From Arthrobacter sp. 131MFCol6.1 (GTDB lineage: Bacteria > Actinomycetota > Actinomycetes > Actinomycetales > Micrococcaceae), in the NCBI RefSeq assembly GCF_000374925.1, contig NZ_KB895541.1, forward strand, positions 684,122-748,121: 64,000 nt of DNA, read 5' to 3'. The notes under the pieces are model-generated. The model made no database searches. It was given only the letters and a program-made list of their open reading frames with translations, and was not told the DNA's origin. Positions 8,674-18,914 of this stretch are shown here, one piece after another. The stretch's first letter is position 1, and each line of letters begins with the position of its first letter. The position numbers were made by a program, and so were the translations under genes.

Positions 8674-9954
8674 TTAGAGTTCGACGCCGAGCAGGGCGTT
8701 GACGGCGTCGCTCACCAGCGCGGCGTCCGTGGCTGAGGCCTCCCCCGGGGCGGCCAGGGCGGACTTGGCCCAGGCATCGACGGCAGCGAGTGCGCCCGGT
8801 GCGTTCAGGTCGTTGGCGAGTTCGGTCCGCAGCTGGCCGATCAGGGCCGCGGCGGAGCCTTCCGGGGCCACGGCGAGGGCCTCGCGCCAGGTGCGGAGCC
8901 GGTCTTTGGCCTCCGCGAACCCGGCGTCGGTCCAGGACCAGTCCGCGCGGTAGTGGTGGGCCAGGATCGCCAGGCGGATCGCGGCAGGCTCTTCCCCGTC
9001 AGCGCGGAGCCTGGAAACCAGGACAAGGTTGCCCTTGGACTTGCTCATCTTCTCCCCGTCGAGGCCCACCATGCCGGCGTGCGCGAAGTGGCGGGCCAGC
9101 GGCACGCCGGCCAGTGAGTACGCGTGCCCGGCACCCATTTCGTGGTGCGGGAAAATAAGGTCCGAGCCGCCGCCCTGGACGGTGAACGGCTTGGGCAGGT
9201 ACTCCTGGGCGATCACGGTGCATTCGACATGCCAGCCGGGCCGGCCCTCCCCCAGCTCGCCGCCGGGCCAGCTGGGCTCGCCCTCGCGGGCAACCCGCCA
9301 GAGCAGCGGATCCAGCGCCTGGCGCTTCCCGGCCCGACCAGGGTCGCCGCCGCGTTCGGCGAAGAGTTCCAGCATTTCGGCGTCGGACAGACCGGAAATG
9401 GATCCCAGGGTCCAGGCGTCGACGTCGTCCGTCGAGTGCTTCCCGGCGGCTTCGACGTCGTAGTAGACGTCGCCGTCGGGCTCGCCGCCGGTGCCGGGGA
9501 CGCGGTACGCGAGTCCGTTGCGCAGGAGCCGCTCGATGGCGGGAACAATCAGGGGAACGGCCTCGACGGCACCGATGTAGTGGTCCGGGGCGAGGACGTT
9601 CAGGGCCTCCATGTCGGTCTGGAAGAGCTCGATTTGGCTCGCCGCGAGATCGCGCCAGTCGACGCCGGTGGCCGTGGCGCGCTCCAGGAGGGGGTCGTCG
9701 ACGTCGGTGACGTTCTGGACGTAGGCGACCTGCTGCCCGCCGTCCCGCCACGCGCGGTTGAGGAGGTCGAAGGCGACATAGCTGGCCGCGTGGCCCATGT
9801 GCGTGGCGTCATAGGGGGTGATGCCACAGACATACATGGACTGCTCGCCCGTGGCCTCCAGGGTGACGATTCCGCCCTTGGCGGTGTCGAAGAGGCGCAG
9901 GGCGGGCATGCTGCCGGGGAGCTGGGCAACAGGGCGGGAGATCCAGGATTTCAC
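8674..9954 (-). CDS. mshC: Cysteine:glucosaminyl-inositol ligase MshC (mycothiol biosynthesis)
   Basis: ATP-dependent ligase joining L-cysteine to GlcN-inositol in mycothiol synthesis; derived from cysteinyl-tRNA synthetase. The 426-aa protein has [16 protein letters not shown] at residues 41-56 (zinc Cys43, HMGH of the HIGH class) and KMSKSKGN downstream. The THMGH context and the short C-terminus without an anticodon-binding domain separate it from CysS. Start is the GTG at 9954, supported by TAGGCT 6 nt upstream. The cell should therefore use mycothiol as its main thiol. It is followed by no co-directional gene; uppP lies just upstream on the same strand. Confidence 0.94.
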   Translation of the reverse strand: MKSWISRPVAQLPGSMPALRLFDTAKGGIVTLEATGEQSMYVCGITPYDATHMGHAASYVAFDLLNRAWRDGGQQVAYVQNVTDVDDPLLERATATGVDWRDLAASQIELFQTDMEALNVLAPDHYIGAVEAVPLIVPAIERLLRNGLAYRVPGTGGEPDGDVYYDVEAAGKHSTDDVDAWTLGSISGLSDAEMLELFAERGGDPGRAGKRQALDPLLWRVAREGEPSWPGGELGEGRPGWHVECTVIAQEYLPKPFTVQGGGSDLIFPHHEMGAGHAYSLAGVPLARHFAHAGMVGLDGEKMSKSKGNLVLVSRLRADGEEPAAIRLAILAHHYRADWSWTDAGFAEAKDRLRTWREALAVAPEGSAAALIGQLRTELANDLNAPGALAAVDAWAKSALAAPGEASATDAALVSDAVNALLGVEL

Positions 9955-9960
9955 AGCCCA

Positions 9961-9966
9961 AGCCTA
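9961..9966 (-). promoter_or_regulatory. Candidate -10 (TAGGCT) of mshC, leaderless spacing
   Basis: TAGGCT lies 6 nt before the GTG at 9954 and overlaps the end of uppP, whose stop codon is at 9970. No ribosome site is visible, so mshC can be transcribed on its own from inside the uppP tail. Confidence 0.5.
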
Positions 9967-9969
9967 GTG

Positions 9970-10803
9970 CTAGGCGCTGATGACATTGAAACCGAGCAGC
10001 AGGAACAGGGACATTCCCAGGATGATCCGGTACCAGACGAAGAGCCGGTAGCCGCGGGTGGAGACGTATTTCAGGAACCAGCCGATGATGACGTAGCCCA
10101 CAATGAAGGCGATCACGGTGGCCAGGGCCGTTTCCGGGAGACCGTACGGGCCGGTGATGCCTTCCTTGGAGACCACCTTGTACAGCTGGTACAGGCCGCT
10201 GCCGAACACGGCGGGGATGGCCAGCAGGAACGAGTAGCGGGCCGCCGCCTCACGGGTGTAACCCATCAGGAGCCCGGCGCTGATCGTGCCGCCGGAGCGG
10301 GACACGCCGGGGAACAGGGCCAGGGCCTGCGCGAGACCGTAGTAGAGGCCGTGTTTGTAGGTCAGCTGCGTCAGTTCGCGGTCCTGCCGGCCGATGGTGT
10401 CGGCCACCGCGAGGACCATGCCGAAGACAATCAGCATGGTCGCGACGCCCCACAGGCTGCGCAGTACCGATTCAATCTGGTCCTGGAACAGCAGGCCCAG
10501 GACGATGATCGGGATGCTGCCGAGGATCACAAGCCAGCCCATGCGCGCATCCGGGTCCTGCCGGGACACTTTGCCGGTCAGCGAACCGGTCCAGGCCCGG
10601 ATGATCCGCAGGATGTCGCGCCAGAAATAGACGATCACCGCCGTCTCGGTGCCCAGCTGCGTGATGGCCGTGAAGGCGGCGCCGGGATCGGACGCTTCCG
10701 GGAGGAACGCGCCGACAATCCGCAGATGGGCGCTCGAGGAAATCGGGAGGAACTCGGTCAGCCCCTGTACCAGGCCCAACAGAGCCGCTTGTATCCAGTT
10801 CAC
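9970..10803 (-). CDS. uppP: Undecaprenyl-diphosphatase UppP (BacA)
   Basis: Integral membrane phosphatase that recycles undecaprenyl diphosphate to the monophosphate for peptidoglycan and other wall polymers. The 277-aa product has the N-terminal motif [14 protein letters not shown] and the second motif [10 protein letters not shown], with about eight membrane helices. The start is the GTG at 10803 (first residues [10 protein letters not shown]), the usual UppP beginning; a longer upstream frame has no hydrophobic or conserved content. It is divergent from the aldo/keto reductase gene, with 50 bp between them. Confidence 0.95.
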   Translation of the reverse strand: MNWIQAALLGLVQGLTEFLPISSSAHLRIVGAFLPEASDPGAAFTAITQLGTETAVIVYFWRDILRIIRAWTGSLTGKVSRQDPDARMGWLVILGSIPIIVLGLLFQDQIESVLRSLWGVATMLIVFGMVLAVADTIGRQDRELTQLTYKHGLYYGLAQALALFPGVSRSGGTISAGLLMGYTREAAARYSFLLAIPAVFGSGLYQLYKVVSKEGITGPYGLPETALATVIAFIVGYVIIGWFLKYVSTRGYRLFVWYRIILGMSLFLLLGFNVISA

Positions 10804-10840
10804 GTTTATAGACCCTACGTTACGAAGCTGCCCGACCCCG

Positions 10841-10846
10841 TAAGCT
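10841..10846 (+). promoter_or_regulatory. Candidate -10 (TAAGCT) of the aldo/keto reductase gene
   Basis: TAAGCT, then 7 nt, then the ATG at 10854. No purine-rich ribosome site is present, consistent with a leaderless message. Confidence 0.5.
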
Positions 10847-10853
10847 AGCTGAC

Positions 10854-11789
10854 ATGCAGCAGCGTTATGTCGGCAACAGTGGGTTGCGCGTGTCCGCCCT
10901 ATCCCTTGGCACCATGTCCTGGGCCAGGGAAACCGAGGAACAGGATGCCGCCGCCCTGGTGCGGTCCTTCGTAGATGCAGGCGGAACCCTGATCGATACG
11001 GCGGCATCCTACGCCGACGGGCAGGCCGAGGCGATGCTCGGCGGAATACTGGGCGACGTCGTGGCGCGCTCCGAAGTGGTGATCTCCACAAAGGCCGGAC
11101 TGACGACGGCGGACGGGCGCCGCAGCGTCGACACCTCCCGCAACGGCATGCTCTCCGGGCTGGACGCGAGCCTTGCCCGGCTGGGAACCGATTACGTGGA
11201 TCTCTGGTTCGCGCACGCCTGGGATTCGAATGTTCCGCTGGAGGAAACCCTGTCCGCGCTGGACCACGCAGTGCGGTCGGGCCGGGCGCGTTACGCCGGC
11301 GTCTCCAATTTCAACGGCTGGCAGACCGCAAAGGCCGCCGCGATCGCCGGCTTCCCCCTCGTGGCCAACCAGTCCGAGTACTCGCTCCTGCAGCGCAACG
11401 CGGAGATTGAGCTGATTCCGGCCATCGAGGACGCGGGGCTGGGCCTGATGGCCTGGGCTCCGATCGGACGCGGCGTCCTGAGCGGCAAATACCGCGGCCA
11501 TATCCCGGCTGATTCCCGCGCCGCGAACCAGCGGCTGGCGACGTACGTGGAGCCCTATCTCGAGGGACCGGCGTCAAGCGTGGTGGAGGCCGTCGCCATG
11601 GCGGCGAAGGGGCTCGGCCGGACCGCCCTGGATGTGTCGCTGAGCTGGCTCCTGTCCCAGCAAGGCGTCGCAACCGCCGTCGTCGGCCCCCGGACACCGG
11701 TTCAGCTCAAGGAAATCCTGGATTCGGCGCTCGCGCCGCTGCCGCCGGAGATCGCGCAGGCGCTCGAAGACGTATCCGACCCCGGCTGA
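10854..11789 (+). CDS. Aldo/keto reductase
   Basis: NAD(P)H-dependent carbonyl reductase of the AKR TIM-barrel family, 311 aa. The catalytic tetrad is visible: Asp and Tyr in [12 protein letters not shown], Lys in ISTKAGL and His in WFAHAWD. The C-terminal [20 protein letters not shown] is the usual cofactor-binding end. The substrate is unknown. In Streptomyces and relatives a similar reductase is linked to uppP, mshC and the DUF5703 gene, which matches this neighbourhood. Confidence 0.9.
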   Translation: MQQRYVGNSGLRVSALSLGTMSWARETEEQDAAALVRSFVDAGGTLIDTAASYADGQAEAMLGGILGDVVARSEVVISTKAGLTTADGRRSVDTSRNGMLSGLDASLARLGTDYVDLWFAHAWDSNVPLEETLSALDHAVRSGRARYAGVSNFNGWQTAKAAAIAGFPLVANQSEYSLLQRNAEIELIPAIEDAGLGLMAWAPIGRGVLSGKYRGHIPADSRAANQRLATYVEPYLEGPASSVVEAVAMAAKGLGRTALDVSLSWLLSQQGVATAVVGPRTPVQLKEILDSALAPLPPEIAQALEDVSDPG

Positions 11790-11818
11790 GGGCGGTCCCC
11801 GGAGATCCGCAGGTCCCC

Positions 11819-12091
11819 CTAGTTCTCCGAATTCTGCAGGATCTCGAGGTCCTCTTCGTCGTCGACATCGTCTTCGTCGTCGTCTTCGTCGCCGTCGATC
11901 ACTTCGAGCGGCGTCACTTCCCCATACGCCTCATACAGCGCATCGTCGTAGACTTCAAAGGCATCGGCAACGGCGAAGAACGCCGCCTCGACCGCGGGAT
12001 CCCCGTCACTTCTGCGGGCGGAGGCCGCCGCCAGGTGTTCTTCCAGTGCAGAGGTCAGGGACTGAAGCGCGACACGCGGATCGATGCTCAT
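11819..12091 (-). CDS. Small acidic protein of unknown function
   Basis: A 90-aa protein with a predicted helical N-terminal half (SIDPRVALQSLTSALEEHLA) and a tail made almost wholly of Asp and Glu (DGDEDDDEDDVDDEEDLE). No motif gives a function. It is probably real: codon use fits the neighbours, the start at 12091 has TAACGT 6 nt upstream, and it fits exactly between two convergent or divergent neighbours. Related proteins may carry the label primosomal protein, which I cannot support. Confidence 0.65.
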   Translation of the reverse strand: MSIDPRVALQSLTSALEEHLAAASARRSDGDPAVEAAFFAVADAFEVYDDALYEAYGEVTPLEVIDGDEDDDEDDVDDEEDLEILQNSEN

Positions 12092-12097
12092 GACTTC

Positions 12098-12103
12098 ACG
12101 TTA
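12098..12103 (-). promoter_or_regulatory. Candidate -10 (TAACGT) of the small acidic protein gene
   Basis: TAACGT ends 6 nt before the ATG at 12091 on the minus strand. It lies within the 39-bp divergent gap shared with the DUF5703 gene. Confidence 0.4.
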
Positions 12104-12130
12104 GTCGGAAAAAGACGAAAATGGAGAGCA

Positions 12131-12364
12131 ATGAAAGAACATTTTCTGAGCAGCTCGGTCCGGCGGGAACGGGACTATGTGAAGCAGTACGAGTACCTCG
12201 TGCTGACGGTCGGTCCTGAGGATTCGCTCCCCGAGGCCCGCCGCCGGCTCGTGGAGCATTCCGAGTACGGCAAATGGGAACTGGAACGCAGCCGCCTCTA
12301 CGTGGGCGGCGGGCGGCGTTTCTGGCTGCGCCGGAAAGTCATCCAGGTCCAGCGCACCGTCTAG
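12131..12364 (+). CDS. DUF5703 family protein
   Basis: A 77-aa basic protein. The core YEYLVLTVGPEDSLPEARRR and SEYGKWELERSRLYVGGGRR matches the small actinobacterial DUF5703 family, whose function is unknown. The ATG at 12131 is preceded by GGAGAG at a usual distance; the frame is open further upstream but that part overlaps the divergent neighbour and lacks family sequence. The basic C-terminus (RRFWLRRKVIQVQRTV) could contact nucleic acid; that is speculation. Confidence 0.8.
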   Translation: MKEHFLSSSVRRERDYVKQYEYLVLTVGPEDSLPEARRRLVEHSEYGKWELERSRLYVGGGRRFWLRRKVIQVQRTV

Positions 12365-12436
12365 GCCGCCGCGGACCCCGGCCGCGCATTGGCCGGGATC
12401 GGCAGCCGCGAACGCCGCAGGGAGTCCGGGGCGGCC

Positions 12437-13600
12437 CTAGGGTGTCTCCAGCGGGCCCAGCCAGGCGTTCGCCACGGTATTGTGCGCCGACTCGTCATCT
12501 GAGGGATGGAACATGCCTGCGAGCACGTCCCGGTACAGCCGCTCCAGCTCGGAGCCGCGGAAGTAGCTGGAGCCGCCGGACACCCGGATAGCGAGGTCCA
12601 CCACGGTCCGCGCCGTTTCCGTGGCCCGGACCTTGAGCCCCACGAGCCGGGGGAACCATTGGCTGCCGTGGTCCGCGAGGCCGTCGACGTCGGCCGCCAC
12701 CCGGGACAGCTGCGGGTAGAGCGCATCCATGGCCATCGCCGCCTCTGCTACCTTCCATCGGATGTCCGGGTCCTGGGCGTAGCTGCGGCCGCCGTTCTTG
12801 AACGATGTCCGGCGCTGCACCGCTTCCACCCCGAGCGTGAGGGCCCGTTCGCCGATTCCCGTGTACACCGCGGCGAGGAGCGTCTCGAAGCAGGCGAAGA
12901 TCGCGAAGATCAGGGGGTCGGCGTTCGGGCCCACCGGCAGTTTCCGGAAGATCCGTTCCGCGGGCACTACGGCGCCGTCCAGAACGGTCGTGTTGGACTG
13001 GCTGGCCCGCATACCGAGCGTGTCCCAGTCGGGCAGGATCTCGTAACCGGGGGTTTCCCGGGTGATGAACCCGTGGACCAGTTCCCCGGCGCCGTCCGCG
13101 GCGTTGGCGTCCTTCCCGAAGATCCCCAGCCGGGTCCACGCCGGCGACAGGCTGGTGAAGATCTTGCGGCCGGTGAAGCTGTAGCCGCCACCGGGCAGCG
13201 GGACGGCCTCCGTGCGGGAATCGAACAGCACGGAGTCGTTGCCGGCCTCCGAATTGCCGAACGCGAAGACCTCACCCTGTGCCGCTTCCTTGAGGATGAA
13301 ATCCAGGGAGGAGTCACCGCGGGCGGCAAGGACCTGGGCGACGCCGGTCCACACCAGGTGCATGTTGACGGCCAGCGCCGTCGCCGGCGCCGCGGTCGCC
13401 AGCCTGCGTTGCAGCTGCGCCGCTTCCGCCAGCCCGAGTCCGAGTCCGCCGTCGACCGCGGGGACGAAGATTTTCAGGTAGCCGGCCGCCGTGAGGTCCG
13501 CGAGGTCCTCGTGGAAGAAGGCGTTGTCGCGGTCGTAGCCGGCGGCGCGGCCGCGGATCCGTTCCAGCAGCGGCGCGCTGAGGATGTCCTCGGGCGTCAT
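12437..13600 (-). CDS. Acyl-CoA dehydrogenase family flavoprotein
   Basis: A 387-aa member of the acyl-CoA dehydrogenase superfamily. It has the N-terminal helical domain (about 1-115), a middle beta domain (FGNSEAGNDS, then GRKIFTSLSPAWTRLGIFG), and a C-terminal helical domain ending RVSGGSSYFRGSELERLYRDVLAG. The C-terminal region resembles the DszC/SfnB-type and FMN-dependent monooxygenase branch as well as dehydrogenases, and I do not see the usual catalytic Glu with confidence, so the reaction is open. Start is the ATG at 13600, 17 nt after the M20 peptidase stop, so the two are probably one transcript. Confidence 0.8.
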   Translation of the reverse strand: MTPEDILSAPLLERIRGRAAGYDRDNAFFHEDLADLTAAGYLKIFVPAVDGGLGLGLAEAAQLQRRLATAAPATALAVNMHLVWTGVAQVLAARGDSSLDFILKEAAQGEVFAFGNSEAGNDSVLFDSRTEAVPLPGGGYSFTGRKIFTSLSPAWTRLGIFGKDANAADGAGELVHGFITRETPGYEILPDWDTLGMRASQSNTTVLDGAVVPAERIFRKLPVGPNADPLIFAIFACFETLLAAVYTGIGERALTLGVEAVQRRTSFKNGGRSYAQDPDIRWKVAEAAMAMDALYPQLSRVAADVDGLADHGSQWFPRLVGLKVRATETARTVVDLAIRVSGGSSYFRGSELERLYRDVLAGMFHPSDDESAHNTVANAWLGPLETP

Positions 13601-13616
13601 GGCAGGCGGGGTCCGC

Positions 13617-14933
13617 TCAGTAATTGGTGAGCAGGGTGTCCAGCACCCGCGCACCGAATTTCAGGGAGTCCGCGGGGACCCGTTCGTCGACGCCGTGGAA
13701 CATCCCGGTGAAGTCGAGCTCGTCCGGAAGCATCAACGGGGCAAAGCCGTAGCCGGTGATGCCGAGCCGGCTCAGGGACTTGTTGTCCGTGCCGCCGGAG
13801 AGCGTGTATGGCAGGACCTTGGCGCCCGGATCCTCGGAGTGCAGGGCGTCGATCATCGAATCGACGAGGTTGCCGGCGAACGGCACCTCCAGCGAGACGT
13901 CGTTGTGCACGTAGCTGATGTCCACGCCGGTGCCGGCGAGTTCGCGCACGATCTCCAGCACCTGCTGTTCCTGCCCGGGCAGGGTCCGGCAGTCGATGAG
14001 GGCCTCGGCCGATTCCGGAATGACGTTGTGCTTGTAGCCGCCTTTGAGGAGGGTGGGGTTGGTGGTGTTCTGCAGTGTGGCGCCGACAAAGCGGGCCACC
14101 GTGCCGAGTTCCTTGAGGATCTTGTCCGGATCATCGGGATCGAATTCGACCCCGGTGAGTTCGGTGACGCCGTCGAGGAACTGCCGGGTGGTCGGCGTGA
14201 GCTCGATCGGCCAGTTGTAGGCACCAATCCGGGAAACCGCGCCGGCAAGCCTGGTCACGGCGTTGTCGGTGTTGATCTGGGAGCCGTGGCCTGCGCGGCC
14301 GTGGGCCACAAGGCGGAGCCAGGAGAGGCCCTTTTCGGCCGTCTGGAGCAGATAGGTGCGCTGGCCGCCGATGGTGGCGGAGAATCCGCCGACTTCGGAG
14401 ATCGCCTCAGTGGCGCCTTCAAAGAGTTCGGGCCGTTTTTCGACGGCGTAGCGGGCGCCGTAGGTGCCGCCGGCTTCCTCGTCGGCGAAGAACGCGAAGA
14501 TGAGGTCGCGCTTGGGCTTGCGTCCCGTGCGGGCGAAGTTGCGCAGCACGGACAGGATCATGGCGTCCATGTCCTTCATGTCCACGGCGCCGCGTCCCCA
14601 GATCAGGCCGTCCTTCAATTCGGCTCCGAAGGGGTCAACCGACCACTGTTCGCGCAGGGCCGGGACGACGTCCAGGTGGCCGTGGACCACCAGGGCGCTG
14701 GCGGAGGGGTCCTCCCCCGCCAACCGGGTGACCACGCTGGCGCGGCCGGGGGCCGCTTCGAAGATTTCGGCGTCCAGCCCGACTTCGGCCATAAGCCCGG
14801 CGGTGTATTCGGCGGCCGCGCGTTCACCGGGGCCGGAGCCGTCGCCGTAGTTGGACGTGTCGATCCGGATCAGCTCCTGGCAGATCCTGACGACCTCGTC
14901 CTCAGGCCTGGTTTCGGTCCGGTTGTCAGTCAT
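13617..14933 (-). CDS. M20/M25/M40 family metallopeptidase (dipeptidase/deacylase type)
   Basis: A 438-aa zinc amidohydrolase. Metal and catalytic motifs are VVHGHLDVVPA (His and Asp), GRGAVDMKDMDA (bridging Asp), FADEEAGG (general base Glu) and the late H in TGMFHGVDERVP. A dimerisation domain lies between about 200 and 320. Substrate is likely a dipeptide or an N-acylated amino acid; it cannot be narrowed. The ATG at 14933 has GAGGAG 7-8 nt upstream. It is the first gene of a two-gene run with the flavoprotein and points away from the tRNA gene. Confidence 0.9.
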   Translation of the reverse strand: MTDNRTETRPEDEVVRICQELIRIDTSNYGDGSGPGERAAAEYTAGLMAEVGLDAEIFEAAPGRASVVTRLAGEDPSASALVVHGHLDVVPALREQWSVDPFGAELKDGLIWGRGAVDMKDMDAMILSVLRNFARTGRKPKRDLIFAFFADEEAGGTYGARYAVEKRPELFEGATEAISEVGGFSATIGGQRTYLLQTAEKGLSWLRLVAHGRAGHGSQINTDNAVTRLAGAVSRIGAYNWPIELTPTTRQFLDGVTELTGVEFDPDDPDKILKELGTVARFVGATLQNTTNPTLLKGGYKHNVIPESAEALIDCRTLPGQEQQVLEIVRELAGTGVDISYVHNDVSLEVPFAGNLVDSMIDALHSEDPGAKVLPYTLSGGTDNKSLSRLGITGYGFAPLMLPDELDFTGMFHGVDERVPADSLKFGARVLDTLLTNY

Positions 14934-15097
14934 AGCGGCTCCTCGTGGCGGGTGGCTCAATTGCTTGCTTCAGCCTACCCACACCACCCCCGCGGACCCC
15001 GATTATTTGTTTCCGGAAAAGTCGTGCTAGAGTCTTTCTCGCTGCTTCCGAGAAAAGCAAAACGCTGAAAGGCGAAACGAACTCGGAATTACCACCT

Positions 15098-15180
15098 GCG
15101 CGGGTGGCGGAATGGCAGACGCGCTAGCTTGAGGTGCTAGTCCTCGAAAGGGGGTGGGGGTTCAAGTCCCCCTCCGCGCA
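15098..15180 (+). tRNA. tRNA-Leu (anticodon GAG)
   Basis: The 83-nt sequence folds as a class II tRNA. The acceptor stem GCGCGGG/TCCGCGC, the anticodon stem CTAGC/GCTAG with loop TTGAGGT (anticodon GAG), a long variable arm (TCCTCGAAAGGGGGT region) and the T arm GGGGGTTCAAGTCCCCC are all visible. It reads CUC and CUU leucine codons. CCA is not encoded. An intrinsic terminator follows 6 nt after the 3' end. Confidence 0.96.
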
Positions 15181-15186
15181 CAAGGG

Positions 15187-15223
15187 AAAACCCCTAGAAT
15201 CCACGGATTCTAGGGGTTTTTTT
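15187..15223 (+). terminator. Intrinsic terminator of tRNA-Leu
   Basis: A perfect 16-bp inverted repeat (15187-15202 with 15205-15220) built around CCCCTAGAATCC is followed by a T run to 15223. It is the only hairpin in the window with a classical T tract. Confidence 0.93.
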
Positions 15224-15659
15224 CTGCTCCCACCCACGTGGACTCCAGCTCCGCGCGGTTTGGGCAGCTCGACGGGCCCGACGGTGGAACTCCCAGGACT
15301 AACGACACGCTGAGCAGCTGTGCGCTTGCCGGTTCAAGGGTCTTGAGCCATCGCGGCTACGACCCGCAGACCGACGGGCCGCATCATCTCCCTGGACGGC
15401 CGCCGTTGACAGGAACACTGGGGCCTCACGCCGCGGCCGGGCCAACCAAAAGACCGCATCCCTGCCGGCCCCCCCAAAAGCTCCTGCAGGAATGCGGCCG
15501 TCGTGGCGTCAGCCGGAGCGCGACTCCCCTGACGGGCAGCCCTGCAGCCGTGACGGGCCTGCGTGCTGACCGAAGACGACGACGCGGACAACGACAACGT
15601 GCGAACAGCCCCGCCGGAATCCCGGCGGGGCTGTTCGTGGTGGTTATCGTGCGTTGTGC
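15224..15659. other. Intergenic stretch of 436 bp without a convincing gene
   Basis: Open frames cross this stretch on both strands, but their products are proline/arginine rich, low in conserved-looking sequence and without ribosome sites. The stretch holds a hairpin near its right end (15602-15637) and a short imperfect inverted repeat with CCGCATCCCTGC and GCAGGAATGCGG arms in the middle. I see no second copy of the tRNA 3' end, so there is no sign of an integrated element. Confidence 0.6.
15602..15637 (-). terminator. Hairpin terminator downstream of the APC permease
   Basis: A perfect 16-bp stem (CGAACAGCCCCGCCGG with its complement) with a 4-nt loop lies 22 nt past the permease stop. 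No T tract follows on either strand. Confidence 0.65.
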
Positions 15660-17639
<1,980 letters not shown>

Positions 17640-17760
17640 CGGATCTTTCTGTCGGTGGCCGGGCGTCTGCCGGGCAGGGGCAAGTCGTAGGAACCGGTCA
17701 ATTGTAGTGCCGGCTCCCAGTGCCAGCCGTCAGCTGCAGGCGGTGTCCGGAACGGCGAGC

Positions 17761-18885
17761 CTACCGCGGCTCAGGTTCGGGCAGGTCAGTTCCGGGCAGC
17801 TCAGGTCCGGGCCGCTCTGGCCCGGGCAGCGGGTCCTTGCCGGACCACGTCTTGACGACGGTCCAGGTGACGGCAGTGACCGGCACGGCCAGCAGCGCGC
17901 CGACAATGCCGGCGAGTATGGTGCCGGCCGCCAGGACGAGCAGGATCGCCAGGCCGTGGATGCTGAGGACTTTGCCCATCAGGACCGGCTGCAGGAAGTG
18001 GTGTTCGAGCTGGTTCACCCCGATGACCACGGCCACAACGATGAGCGCCTGGGCCAGCCCATTGGAGACCAGCGTGACGGCAATGGCAAGGGTGCCTGCG
18101 ACGGTGGCGCCGACGATCGGGATGAATCCGCCAATGAAGATGAACACTCCCAGCGGCAGGGCCAGCGGCACTCCCATGATGGCGAGGGTGACTCCGACGA
18201 CGAGACCGTCAACCGCGGCCACCATGGCGGTGCCGCGGACATACCCGCCCAGGACGACGGTACTGCGGTCCGCCGCCAGGTGTGCCCTGGCGCGGTGGTC
18301 AGCGGGCAGCATGCCAATGAGGAAGGCCCGGATCTCGGGCCCGTCCTTGAGGAAAAAGAACAGGGTGACCGCCATCAGCACCCCACCGGTGAAGATCTCC
18401 ACCACGGTGCGGGCACCGGTGAGGGCTTCTGCACCGAACGTGCTCGAGGTGAAGAACTCCCGCACCGAGTCCGTGAGGGCGGTGATCTGTTGGTCGCTGA
18501 CAGGGACAGGTCCGTGGTTCAGGAATGAGTGCAGTTGTTCGACCCCGGCAGTGGCGCGAGCCGTAAGCTCGCGCCACTGGTTGGAGACCAGAATGACGAT
18601 GCCGGCGATGACGCTGCCGAAAACGGCGAGAATGGCCACGAACGAGGCAACCACCGCGAGGGCGCGAGGCCAGGCGTGCCCCGTGAGCCAGCGGACCAGC
18701 GGGGAGATCGCCGCGGCAAGGATAACGGCGATCAGGACCGGGATGATGACGAGCGGGATGCGGCTGGCGGCCCAGATGATCGCCCACGCGAGGGCGGACA
18801 CGGCGAGGACCTGGACTGAGCGGATGCTCGCGCGGCCCAGTCCGTCCGACCAGATGGCCGGCATTCCGCTGCGGGGTTCGATCAT
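17761..18885 (-). CDS. AI-2E family transporter (TqsA/YdiK-like membrane exporter)
   Basis: A 374-aa protein with about eight membrane helices; the family includes TqsA and many Na+/H+ or solute exporters. Visible features are the N-terminal pair of helices, a long cytosolic or periplasmic helical region (about 90-170), and the C-terminal GGFIPIVGATVAGTLAIAV and HHFLQPVLMGKVLSIHGLAI motifs of the family. The start at 18885 (MIEPRSGMPAIW) has GGGAGAAG upstream; an earlier frame start would overlap the CYTH-CHAD gene. The extreme C-terminus is a Pro/Gly/Glu repeat (PGPERPGPELPG), probably disordered. Confidence 0.85.
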   Translation of the reverse strand: MIEPRSGMPAIWSDGLGRASIRSVQVLAVSALAWAIIWAASRIPLVIIPVLIAVILAAAISPLVRWLTGHAWPRALAVVASFVAILAVFGSVIAGIVILVSNQWRELTARATAGVEQLHSFLNHGPVPVSDQQITALTDSVREFFTSSTFGAEALTGARTVVEIFTGGVLMAVTLFFFLKDGPEIRAFLIGMLPADHRARAHLAADRSTVVLGGYVRGTAMVAAVDGLVVGVTLAIMGVPLALPLGVFIFIGGFIPIVGATVAGTLAIAVTLVSNGLAQALIVVAVVIGVNQLEHHFLQPVLMGKVLSIHGLAILLVLAAGTILAGIVGALLAVPVTAVTWTVVKTWSGKDPLPGPERPGPELPGTDLPEPEPR

Positions 18886-18914
18886 GGGCTTCTCCCGGCG
18901 TTCGGACGCGGTGA

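Noticed and set aside
15098..15180. tRNA-Leu as attachment site of a mobile element
   Set aside because: No second copy of the tRNA 3' end, no integrase and no foreign-looking base composition were found.
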